54,106 bases of DNA from positions 1-54,106 of the forward strand of contig JAJPIQ010000048.1 in NCBI GenBank assembly GCA_021324685.1. The letters are read 5' to 3'. The notes beneath the pieces were generated by a model. It had not been told where the DNA came from. It saw nothing but the letters and a program-made list of their open reading frames with translations, and ran no database searches. Both the position numbers and the translations under genes were made by a program. Below are positions 1-7,656 of the stretch, piece after piece. Origin of the DNA: Bacteroidota bacterium (GTDB lineage: Bacteria > Bacteroidota > Ignavibacteria > Palsa-1295). The first letter of the stretch is position 1; each line of letters opens with the position of its first letter.

Positions 1-608
1 ACTCCAAGATAGAGACGACTCAGGGCCACCGTAATGGCAACAAGTATTCCCAGCAGGGCAAACAGCCATCGCCAGAACTGGCGGATGTCCAGCGAAACGA
101 CCCACCACGCTATAAATCCCCAGACCGCAAAGGAAGTCAGCGAATGTCCGCTCGGAAAACTGTAATTTGTTTCATGGACTAACGGTGGGAAGACTTGAGG
201 CCGAGCTTCGTGAAACAGCACTTTGAACGTGAGGACCATGAGCGAGGCGCCGATAAGTACGGCTGCATACATTCCGAGATCGACGTAGCGCTTGAGCAGC
301 CAGAACGCACCGATAATTAGCACCGAGATAACAAGAATTCCGGTCGTCGATCCAAACCACGTTGCATCGAAGGCAAGGCGATCGAGCGCCGGGGTGCGAT
401 ACGAATGAATAGTAAGCAGCATCGAGCGATTGATGTCGCCGAACTCATTCTCACTCACTTCATCGGCCAGCCATCCAAAAAGATACGCAAAGCCGGATGC
501 GATCGCGAGTGCGATAAAGTAATACGACGTAATAACTTTGAGCAGCTTCTGCAATCGCGATTTTGGAAGCTGCTCGATAGCGTGTGGATGGTGAAGCTGT
601 TCCAGCAT
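1..608 (-). CDS. PAP2-family phosphatase, C-terminus cut by window edge
   Basis: Membrane phosphatase of the PAP2/undecaprenyl-pyrophosphatase-like superfamily, which removes phosphate from lipid phosphates at the membrane. Reading leftward, the frame gives the PAP2 central motif SFPSGHSLTSFA and then SRLYLGV just before the sequence ends; the last catalytic His should follow that motif outside the window. Several hydrophobic segments precede the motif, as the family requires, and the KxxxxxxRP-like first motif appears as KVLFHEARP. The start is uncertain: ATG at 608 gives a short basic amphipathic N-terminus, while a TTG at 679 region would extend it; a stop lies just beyond. It is divergent from the phosphoesterase gene. 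Substrate cannot be assigned: lipid A, undecaprenyl-PP and phosphatidate phosphatases all share these motifs. Confidence 0.85.
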   Translation of the reverse strand, partial: MLEQLHHPHAIEQLPKSRLQKLLKVITSYYFIALAIASGFAYLFGWLADEVSENEFGDINRSMLLTIHSYRTPALDRLAFDATWFGSTTGILVISVLIIGAFWLLKRYVDLGMYAAVLIGASLMVLTFKVLFHEARPQVFPPLVHETNYSFPSGHSLTSFAVWGFIAWWVVSLDIRQFWRWLFALLGILVAITVALSRLYLG

Positions 609-754
609 AAAGGAATGGCTCAGCAAGTCCTGTGCAAAAGTCGAAATTCTGACCTGCTTAGCGATTATCTTCGACAAACCGACTCGATTTTTTATGAATC
701 GCCAGGCGATCCATCAATTCCGTTTCGGCTCGGATATTGATGAGGTGCATAATA

Positions 755-1606
755 ATGCGTACCATTATTCATCTTTCTGATATTCACTTTGGCCGCATCG
801 ACCGAAAAACGATTGGGCCGTTAATCGCAAGCGTCCATCTTTCACGGCCAGATCTTGTCGTCGTAAGCGGTGACCTGACGCAGTGGGCGCGGCGCAATGA
901 ATTTTCGGCTGCGCGTGATTTTTTACATTCACTCCCCGGACCACAGATCGTCGTTCCCGGCAATCACGACCTGCCGGTCCTGAATCCCGTTGCGCGCCTA
1001 GCCCGCCCCCTTGCGCGCTATAAACACTTTATTACTGCAAATCTGCACCCGATGTTCGAAGATGAAGAGATTGCGGCCATCGGCATCAATACGGCTCGAG
1101 CGCACACCACGAAATATGGCCGGATCAGCAAAAGTCAATTGGCGATTGTCCGAGAGCAGTTATGTCCGATTCCGAACGATCGGATAAAGATACTTGTGAC
1201 TCACCATCCATTCGACCTTCCGGAAGGATATCAGGATACGCGACAATTGGTTAATCGTGCCGGACGTGCGATGAAAATACTGGCTGAGTGCGGGGTCGAT
1301 CTTTTGCTTGCCGGTCATCTTCATCGCGTTTTTACACGAGATACCGCCGAGCGATATAAAATTTCCGGCTACGCGGCTTTGGTAGTGCAGGCCGGCACTG
1401 CAACAAGCTGGCGAGCTTCGCGTGAAGTTAACTCGTTTAACATCATCATGACAAACGGGAAATCGATCGCGGTCCGCCGAATGGCGTGGGAACCCAATGC
1501 TCAGATGTTCATTGCCTCTGCCGAGGACCATTTTGTACACACAGAGAATGGATGGAGCAAGGCGAGTGCCGGCATTACGCCAGTTCGACCGTCAGTACTC
1601 CGATAA
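755..1606 (+). CDS. Calcineurin-like metallophosphoesterase
   Basis: Cytoplasmic binuclear-metal phosphoesterase, 283 residues. All five family motifs are visible: D9-x-H11 (SDIHFG), G39-D40, G69-N70-H71-D72, H150 in THHPF, and G187-H188-L-H190. The order and spacing match the CpdA/Icc-like class that hydrolyses cyclic nucleotides or other phosphodiesters, but the substrate cannot be read from sequence. The start at 755 is preferred over in-frame TTG 737 and ATG 740 because GAGGTG lies about 7 bases upstream and the DxH motif then falls at the usual distance from the N-terminus. There is no signal peptide. Its 3' end overlaps the convergent EamA gene tail-to-tail by 32 bases. Confidence 0.9.
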   Translation: MRTIIHLSDIHFGRIDRKTIGPLIASVHLSRPDLVVVSGDLTQWARRNEFSAARDFLHSLPGPQIVVPGNHDLPVLNPVARLARPLARYKHFITANLHPMFEDEEIAAIGINTARAHTTKYGRISKSQLAIVREQLCPIPNDRIKILVTHHPFDLPEGYQDTRQLVNRAGRAMKILAECGVDLLLAGHLHRVFTRDTAERYKISGYAALVVQAGTATSWRASREVNSFNIIMTNGKSIAVRRMAWEPNAQMFIASAEDHFVHTENGWSKASAGITPVRPSVLR

Positions 1607-2444
1607 GCGCTAGCACTGCCCCGATCAAAAATTGACCGGTGAGCACGGCACGCCCCAGGAACAGCGCCAGCGACGTGGTGATGATCGGCTGAAGGTTCTG
1701 GAAGATCGCTACGCGAGTAGCTTCTAACTTCACTAACGCGGCATACCAAAGAAGATAGTTGAGGACCGATGCAATCAGCGCAAGATAGGCGACTTCGACC
1801 CAGGAAACGTTTGCCATCGATGTCAACACAGAGAAATTCGAACTGAGGATCCCAAAGGGAAGATATAAGATCGTTCCTAATATCATATTCACGGCCGTCA
1901 CGTAAACGGCGCCATATTTCAGGACTAACGGACGCCCAAGCATCGTAAACAACGACCACGCAATGACGGCAATGAAAATAAGAATATTTCCCGTCGTATG
2001 CTCTGCGCGAAGGCTTATGCCTTCTTCGAACATCAGGATGCCGGTTCCCACGAAAGCAATTATGATTCCAAGTGCCTTGCGCCAGGAGGGACGCTCGCTA
2101 TGTAAGACCGAAGTAAAAAGAAAAACAAAGGCCGGTGTCATGGCATAGAGTAACGCACTATTGGCAGGGGTGGTATATTTCACACCGTGTAAGTACAGTA
2201 GCTGGTTCAGGGGGACATTGAGCATGCCAAGGAGAAGCATTCGTCCGATATCTTCTCGCTGAATGCGATGAAAAACGTTCCACCGCCGCTCGGTGACAAA
2301 TAGCAAGATCAAAAACACCAGCGATGCACCGGTCGATCGAAGCAAGAGCAGGAGACCGGGCTCGATATGTTGTGAGGCGTCCTGTGCAACAATATGAGTG
2401 GTGCTGCCGATAAGTTGTTGTACAAGGACGTAAAAGTAGGCCAC
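1575..2444 (-). CDS. EamA/DMT-family transporter
   Basis: Inner-membrane transporter of the drug/metabolite superfamily, about 289 residues with ten predicted hydrophobic helices arranged as two EamA repeats; the second begins near GNILIFIAVIAWSLFTML and the family-typical end-of-repeat helices are present. Substrate is unknown. A GTG start at 2444, two bases beyond the stop of the upstream glycosyltransferase gene, is chosen because it begins exactly at the first helix. An ATG at 2501 would add a hydrophilic 19-residue extension and overlap the upstream gene by 56 bases, so it is possible but less likely. No good ribosome site supports either. It is the last gene of a leftward trio with the glycosyltransferase and the FemAB-like gene. 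Confidence 0.85.
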   Translation of the reverse strand: MAYFYVLVQQLIGSTTHIVAQDASQHIEPGLLLLLRSTGASLVFLILLFVTERRWNVFHRIQREDIGRMLLLGMLNVPLNQLLYLHGVKYTTPANSALLYAMTPAFVFLFTSVLHSERPSWRKALGIIIAFVGTGILMFEEGISLRAEHTTGNILIFIAVIAWSLFTMLGRPLVLKYGAVYVTAVNMILGTILYLPFGILSSNFSVLTSMANVSWVEVAYLALIASVLNYLLWYAALVKLEATRVAIFQNLQPIITTSLALFLGRAVLTGQFLIGAVLALIGVLTVELA

Positions 2445-2445
2445 G

Positions 2446-3513
2446 TTACATTGCGAGGAGGTGATCGAGCAGATGAATGAGGGGCTTTGCGTCGCACGCA
2501 AAATGGAATTCAGCGATCGCGCGTGCTCGTTCGTTCGCGAGAAGTTCTACGTCTTGGGTCTTTGCATGTGCCTTTAAAATCCCTTCGCGCACAATAAAGG
2601 GGTCGTTCTCAACGAAGATCAGCCATTCTTCATCCGGAAAAAGATCGGCAATTTGCTGCATAGGGCTGGAAACAACAGGCAGCCCGCACATCATATATTC
2701 GAATACTTTACTTGGCAGGGCGAGTTCGTAACTCTTCGAGACCGGTTCCGTCAGCACGATCCCGATATCACATGCGGCCGCAAACGTAAGGGCCAGGTGG
2801 GAATCCATCGGTCCCGAGAAATGGACATTCGAAGGTGCTTTTTCCTCGAGCGCTTTCCGGAGTGGTCCATCGCCGATAATCAACAAATGCGCATCCGACA
2901 GATCTCTAAAGGTTTCAAGCAAAATCCACAGTCCCCGTGCGGGTTGAAGTCCTCCTAAGTACACCGCGGCGATCGCATCATTTGGAATTCTGAAACGGTC
3001 TAACAATGTCCGATTCCGAGGAAGATCAGGTTCGAGCCAGGGAAGATTTCTTACCAGCAGGGGGCGGGGTAAAAAACCGTGGACATCGAGGATTGCTTCT
3101 GCATCGAGCGGAGCGGTCACGAGAATAAGATCGGAATGGGACATCCCGCGTTGCTCCAGCGTGCGCCAGATAGCCTTGACAAATTTTTTTTTCGCAACGG
3201 CGGGTAATTCTGTATAAAGTTCCCTCGCATCGTAGATCACCCGCTTCGTACGGCCATGGATCTTCATCCATCGGGCAGCGGGGAGGGAAAAAAGGTCGCA
3301 GGCAAGGACGACGTCCGCTCGTTTGGACCGCACGGCTTTCAAAAGCGCTCTATGGTAATCTAAAAATCTTCGTATTCCGCTTTTATATCGAGGCCGATAA
3401 ATAATGGAACTAACATTCCAGCCAGAGTCCTGAAATAATCGTTCAAAATTTTCCATGCGACGGTCGCGCGTGGCGCCGCCATAACAGAGGAGAAGAAGGG
3501 AGCGAGAAGCCAC
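2446..3513 (-). CDS. Glycosyltransferase, GT4-like (GT-B fold)
   Basis: Probable cytoplasmic or membrane-peripheral glycosyltransferase of 355 residues. The C-terminal Rossmann half shows the nucleotide-sugar binding pattern of GT4 enzymes: VYLGGLQPARG and LLIIGDGP near residues 190-225, then a donor-binding stretch SKVFEYMMCGLPVV near 285-300. The N-terminal half has the expected acceptor-domain layout with YDARELY near residue 95. Donor and acceptor cannot be deduced. Three bases separate it from the upstream FemAB-like gene and two from the downstream EamA gene, so the three are likely one operon, perhaps making or modifying a surface glycan or lipid-linked sugar (inference). Confidence 0.88.
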   Translation of the reverse strand: MASRSLLLLCYGGATRDRRMENFERLFQDSGWNVSSIIYRPRYKSGIRRFLDYHRALLKAVRSKRADVVLACDLFSLPAARWMKIHGRTKRVIYDARELYTELPAVAKKKFVKAIWRTLEQRGMSHSDLILVTAPLDAEAILDVHGFLPRPLLVRNLPWLEPDLPRNRTLLDRFRIPNDAIAAVYLGGLQPARGLWILLETFRDLSDAHLLIIGDGPLRKALEEKAPSNVHFSGPMDSHLALTFAAACDIGIVLTEPVSKSYELALPSKVFEYMMCGLPVVSSPMQQIADLFPDEEWLIFVENDPFIVREGILKAHAKTQDVELLANERARAIAEFHFACDAKPLIHLLDHLLAM

Positions 3514-3516
3514 GCC

Positions 3517-4554
3517 TTACGAATATTTCTTGTGCAGCGTCGAGCGAAGCACGCCGCGAGAATCGAACTTCTCTTTGAACTGAATGAGCGATAACGCCGG
3601 GGTCATCGGGTTCTCATCGTTCGTGTCCTGGGAAACGCCAATATCGACAAACGCATATCCTTCTTCTTTGGCCCACCGGGTCACGGTGTCCATCAGCAGG
3701 TAGATCGGTTTCAAATGCTGGAATGCATATCGGAGCATGTGGTAAAAAACGAGAGCGACACGGTCGTTTGCGAGGAAGAGCAGAGAACCTGCAACAGGGT
3801 CTTCGCCATCACGAACCAGAAACAATTTCATGAAATTGGGAAGCAACGATTCCAGCCGAAGCAGCTCTTCGAGCGTATGCGTAGGCTTTGCATGGTACTT
3901 CGCTTTGTTTTCGAGCAAGATCGGATAAAATTCTACAAGCATATCGCGAATCGAGTCGGGGTTCGATTCTTCAATCCAGACCGAGGGATATGTTTTTTTT
4001 ACATGACGAATATGTTTTCGTGCGACCGATTGAAATCGGTCAAAGGGAATCCCGGGACGTCGGAGATCGATTGCGTGCGAGATATAATGGCGTTGATACG
4101 AGTATCCCTGATAGAGCAGCGCGAAATCGAGATTTTGAGTGAGTACCGGCTGATAAATAACCGGCGCCGACGTCAGGTACACATCTTCGACGCCCATTGA
4201 GCGAACATGCCGTTCGAACGCGGCCACAATGTCCAGCGCGGTCTGAGCGCTTATATCTTCGGTCACGAACGATCCATAGCTTGCGCCAAGTGGCGATTCG
4301 AAGACACGTCCATGTTCCCGGAGCGCCCCCGGCAGCACGGCAACGAGCTGAGCGCCCTGATAAAAAAGAAGATGGTGAAATTCGAATCGACCCTCAGGGT
4401 GATAGTCGAGAAATTTCTGGCAATGGAATACCGTGCCGTTCATCGAGGGGGGGATAAAGGCGTCCCAATCCTTTTTATGGAGCAGAGGATCGTATTGAAC
4501 GACGCGGACGCCGGCGGTCCTGATTTCGGGGAGAGCGGCTGAAATTTCGATCAT
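3517..4554 (-). CDS. FemAB-like / BioF2-type N-acyltransferase
   Basis: Protein of 345 residues with the two tandem GNAT-like halves of the FemAB/BioF2 acyltransferase group. Family features include a FHCQKFLDYHP segment near residue 45, a basic motif KHIRHVKKTYP near 185, the glycine-rich core ending PVAGSLLFLA near 255, and a distal region LLMDTVTRWAKEEGYAFVDIG followed by NPMTPALSLIQFKEKFDS. In relatives that last segment (GxxxFKxxFG) ends the acyltransferase fold. Members transfer amino-acyl or acyl groups onto cell-wall precursors or surface sugars; here the neighbouring glycosyltransferase suggests a glycan substrate, as inference. First gene of a leftward operon; the 65-base gap to the divergent lipoprotein gene should hold promoters for both. 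Confidence 0.82.
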   Translation of the reverse strand: MIEISAALPEIRTAGVRVVQYDPLLHKKDWDAFIPPSMNGTVFHCQKFLDYHPEGRFEFHHLLFYQGAQLVAVLPGALREHGRVFESPLGASYGSFVTEDISAQTALDIVAAFERHVRSMGVEDVYLTSAPVIYQPVLTQNLDFALLYQGYSYQRHYISHAIDLRRPGIPFDRFQSVARKHIRHVKKTYPSVWIEESNPDSIRDMLVEFYPILLENKAKYHAKPTHTLEELLRLESLLPNFMKLFLVRDGEDPVAGSLLFLANDRVALVFYHMLRYAFQHLKPIYLLMDTVTRWAKEEGYAFVDIGVSQDTNDENPMTPALSLIQFKEKFDSRGVLRSTLHKKYS

Positions 4555-4649
4555 TTACTACGACGGTAACACCGATTGGGCACGAAAATTTCGCGTTTTG
4601 CCGTTTGTAGTATCCAACCTTGGATGCCGCCATTAAAATTAGTTTGTAC

Positions 4650-5252
4650 GTGACTGTTCACCCCCGTTTTTCTCGCAAAGTATTTAACTCAGCCATCGCG
4701 CCCCTTGCCGCACTTCTTGCGACGTTTCTCGTTAGCGGCTGCCTTACGGCCGATAAAAAAGAAGTCCATCTTCTGCTGAATGACGATGGCAGGAGTGGTT
4801 CCGGACGGATCATCTTCACGGGGCTTGCCAGCAGTCCGGGCGACTCGGTACAGGCCGTGAATGAAGACTTCAATACCCTCATCGCCGAATATTATCAGGG
4901 CCGAAAGATCGAACTTCAAAATAGCGGGATGAAGAACGTCCGCAAACGTTTGTTCGAGCAGGACGGAAAACTCGTCGGAGAGATCGATTTCGATTTCGAC
5001 GACGTCTCTTCACTCGGCGTGTTTCAGTATAAAAATTCCGGGCCTTATATGTTTTATACCGTTGCCGATGGCTTCTTTACAAGCGGGCAATATGAATCGA
5101 GTAACGGAACGTACATGGGCGATAAATTCCCGGTGATTTTTTGGGATTCGACGCAGCGCGAGCTTTTTTACCAGATGTCGCTGACGACTCCGCAGGAATC
5201 CAAAACCCCGCTCCTTGCCGATTACCAGAAATGGCAGGCGCGCCAGCATTGA
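4650..5252 (+). CDS. Predicted lipoprotein of unknown function
   Basis: Exported protein of about 200 residues with a lipoprotein signal: basic start, hydrophobic core, and lipobox LVSG-C with the lipidated Cys at residue 31. A GTG at 4650 is taken as start because it gives a normal-length signal peptide; TTG at 4620 adds ten residues. No purine-rich ribosome site is visible for either. The mature part is acidic, opening with KKEVHLLLNDDGRSGSGRI and containing alternating strand-like segments, which suggests a small beta-rich periplasmic fold. I do not recognise the family. No operon partner: the upstream gene is divergent and the next gene is convergent. Confidence 0.75.
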   Translation: MTVHPRFSRKVFNSAIAPLAALLATFLVSGCLTADKKEVHLLLNDDGRSGSGRIIFTGLASSPGDSVQAVNEDFNTLIAEYYQGRKIELQNSGMKNVRKRLFEQDGKLVGEIDFDFDDVSSLGVFQYKNSGPYMFYTVADGFFTSGQYESSNGTYMGDKFPVIFWDSTQRELFYQMSLTTPQESKTPLLADYQKWQARQH

Positions 5253-5290
5253 GCGGCGCGCCTTACATTTCGATAGATTTCGAGCGTTAC

Positions 5291-6649
5291 TTATTGTCCG
5301 CCTTGTTTTTCCTTACCATTGGCATCGAAGCCGTGGACTTCTTTTAAGTCCCCATCGTCATCATACGCAAAGGTCAGCATGGCGACGCCGTAATCGGACG
5401 ACTCATGCATGTTTTTGTTAGAATCGAGGTACTTAACTTCGGTAATAAGTCCGGCAGAATTATACTTCTTGTAGATAAAGGCAACGCTATCCTGTTCTCG
5501 ACCGACGGGATTGCCATCCGGCCCATAATAGATCTCGGACGTCTGATGACTATTGTCGTCATAGGTAAATTTGCGGGTACTGTAGCTATCGTCGTCAACA
5601 ATGGCTTTATTCAGTGAGTCGGTGCACGTCTCTTCCTGTAGATTACCTTTGTTGTCGTACACATAATGAAGGTGGACCCGAATGCGACCCTTTTTATCGC
5701 GCTTATATAAGTCCGTGCGATAATTTTTTGCATCGTAGCTCCATTGCATGATCGGGTCATGGGAGGAAAGGTCTTCGTCCGGCCCGAACGTCCGTTCTTC
5801 GATGACGTTTCCCCGTTCGTCCTGGACCCATTTCTTAATTTGAATGAGGCTGCCGAACGCATCGTAGAGCGTCTTCATGTTTTCGTAGCCCCATTCGTCA
5901 TACCCCATATCGACTTTCGCTGCACGGCCCGAATCTTCCAGTGGTCCCCCTTTTGTATCCAGAAACAGGACCGTGGTGACGTTGCCATCGGCATCGTAAG
6001 TAAACCGCCGGGTGGCGCCGCCCACCGATATGAGCTTGCCATCTTTATCGTAATAACTCATATCCTTCATCAGCCCGTTCTCATAGGTGTATTGCGTTTC
6101 GAATACGCCGTCATTTCGAGCGATGCGAATGCCATCGTCGTTCAGGTTCATCTCCTTAAGGATATAACCACTGTCGTCGACGATCCAGCCATAGCGATAG
6201 ACGCCTTTATTGTCGGAATTTAAAATATTATCGTGGCGATCGTAGGGATAAAGACCGCCGTTTTTCATTTTTGTATCGATCTTGAATTTTTCGCCATAGT
6301 GGCCATCGGCGTTATCATCTCGGTTTCCGTGACGATCGTAGAAGCGATAGACCGTAAACAAGCCATCATAGGCGATTTCACACCGGGCGATTTCAAAATC
6401 GGGGTCCTGCTGGAGTTCTCCGGCCGAAATATAGGCCCAACCTACCAAGCGGCCCTGGTCGTCGTAGGAAGCGCGGTAGCAATTGCAGGAAGAGGTGTCG
6501 GCGCCATGCAATTCTTTCTTGAAATAAAATTGATGGTGGCCGTCCATGCGGATCGAGCGGAAGTACTTCGTCGTGGAAGCGTTCGCGGTCGCCAGCATGG
6601 AAACACACGCCAGGAAACTAAATGCAAATGTTCGAATAGTAACAGTCAT
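5291..6649 (-). CDS. Secreted YD-repeat (RHS-like) protein
   Basis: Exported protein of 452 residues made almost entirely of YD-type repeats. ATG at 6649 gives a clear signal peptide ending ATANAS; an upstream in-frame ATG at 6697 would only add residues in front of it and lies inside the predicted promoter. At least ten units fit the pattern Y-x-YDxxGxL (for example TYDADGNVTT, AYDDDGDLKEVHGFDANG), spread over residues 45-450. Such repeats form the beta-strand shell of Rhs/Tc toxins or bind carbohydrate. Unlike Rhs proteins it lacks the conserved core peptidase motif and a variable toxin tip, and it has no obvious T9SS sorting domain. Stands alone between a convergent lipoprotein gene and exonuclease III. 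Function unknown. Confidence 0.8.
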   Translation of the reverse strand: MTVTIRTFAFSFLACVSMLATANASTTKYFRSIRMDGHHQFYFKKELHGADTSSCNCYRASYDDQGRLVGWAYISAGELQQDPDFEIARCEIAYDGLFTVYRFYDRHGNRDDNADGHYGEKFKIDTKMKNGGLYPYDRHDNILNSDNKGVYRYGWIVDDSGYILKEMNLNDDGIRIARNDGVFETQYTYENGLMKDMSYYDKDGKLISVGGATRRFTYDADGNVTTVLFLDTKGGPLEDSGRAAKVDMGYDEWGYENMKTLYDAFGSLIQIKKWVQDERGNVIEERTFGPDEDLSSHDPIMQWSYDAKNYRTDLYKRDKKGRIRVHLHYVYDNKGNLQEETCTDSLNKAIVDDDSYSTRKFTYDDNSHQTSEIYYGPDGNPVGREQDSVAFIYKKYNSAGLITEVKYLDSNKNMHESSDYGVAMLTFAYDDDGDLKEVHGFDANGKEKQGGQ

Positions 6650-6694
6650 ATAGAACACTAAAAGATTAATGGACAATCGGGGTATTAAGACGTG

Positions 6695-6702
6695 CAAATA
6701 TA
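6695..6702 (-). promoter_or_regulatory. Bacteroidota-type -7 promoter element
   Basis: On the minus strand this reads TATATTTG, an exact match to the TAnnTTTG -7 box used by the Bacteroidota housekeeping sigma factor. It sits 45 bases before the YD-repeat start codon, giving a leader of roughly 40 bases. The upstream -33 element is weak: TTTT about 20 bases before it rather than TTTG. Taken as the likely promoter of the YD-repeat gene. Confidence 0.45.
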
Positions 6703-6753
6703 CGCATTCCTGACATACGCATAAAATTATTCCAAATTTTTTTATGGGACTAA

Positions 6754-7515
6754 TTACGCCAGTACCAGTTCGATCGGGCAGTGGTCGCTGCCCAGGACGG
6801 TCGGACAGATCGCGGCATTGCGCACCCGGGACATGAGCCCTTCCGTCACCATGAACATATCGATGCGCCAGCCGATGTTGCGTTCGCGATTGTTGCGGAA
6901 ATTATCCCAGTAGGTGTAGTGATCGGGTTCCTGATTATATACCCGGAAGGCATCGATATATCCCATGTCCGTAATTTTGTCGAGCCACGCACGTTCCTCG
7001 GGTAAAAAGCCGGACTGTTTCGACCATTCGACCGGGCGCGCCACGTCAATATCCTTATGCGCGGTATTATAATCGCCGCAAATGATAAGCTCGCGGCCGT
7101 CAGAACGAAGTTCCTGCCATTGGTCGAGCATGTGGTCGTAAAAATCGAGTTTATACCGCACCCGTTCCGGCCCTCGTCCGCCGTTCGGGAAGTAAATATT
7201 ATACAAAATAAAGTCCCCATAATCGGCCGAAACGACACGGCCCTCACAATCGAAGCGGGACGCTCCGCAGCCGGAAACGACCTTTTCCGGCGTTTCGCGA
7301 GTGTATAATGCCACTCCCGAATAGCCTTTTTTCTCGGCACTGACAAAATGCGAAGTATATCCATCGATGGCAATCAGTTCTTCGCCGAGTTGATCCGGTG
7401 CGGCTTTCGTTTCCTGAAGGCATAGAACGTCGGGAGATTCCCGCTTTACATAATCGAGAAATCCCTTCTTTTGGGCGGCGCGAATGCCGTTTACATTCCA
7501 GCAGAGTAGACGCAT
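6754..7515 (-). CDS. xth: Exodeoxyribonuclease III
   Basis: AP endonuclease/3'-exonuclease of base excision repair, 253 residues, full length for the ExoA/XthA family. Motifs: N-terminal LCWNVNGIRA (metal-binding Asn), LCLQETK with the metal-binding Glu at residue 36, Y-x-PN-G segment (IYFPNGGRG), catalytic ICGDYNTAH near 146-154, the WRIDMFMV region, and the terminal catalytic GSDHCPIELVL. The start ATG directly precedes the first beta strand, as usual. Monocistronic by position: 57 bases after it comes the separate YD-repeat promoter, and upstream lies a spacer with a short tandem duplication facing the divergent RND operon. Confidence 0.95.
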   Translation of the reverse strand: MRLLCWNVNGIRAAQKKGFLDYVKRESPDVLCLQETKAAPDQLGEELIAIDGYTSHFVSAEKKGYSGVALYTRETPEKVVSGCGASRFDCEGRVVSADYGDFILYNIYFPNGGRGPERVRYKLDFYDHMLDQWQELRSDGRELIICGDYNTAHKDIDVARPVEWSKQSGFLPEERAWLDKITDMGYIDAFRVYNQEPDHYTYWDNFRNNRERNIGWRIDMFMVTEGLMSRVRNAAICPTVLGSDHCPIELVLA

Positions 7516-7551
7516 ACTTTCGTAACCGAATCGACCTTTCTCGGGTTGCGA

Positions 7552-7583
7552 AAATAACAGGGTCGCGAAATAACAGGGTCGCG
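7552..7583. repeat. 16-bp perfect tandem duplication
   Basis: The unit AAATAACAGGGTCGCG occurs twice head to tail in the divergent spacer between exonuclease III and the RND pump; a degenerate third half-copy (CGGGTTGCG) precedes it. The period is not a multiple of three and no gene covers it. Confidence 0.85.
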
Positions 7584-7656
7584 AATTATCGGCCTCGATT
7601 CTTGTTTCAACAACCTCATTCGTTTTTGCCTCTCAGGAATCTGACAAGACTCCCGT

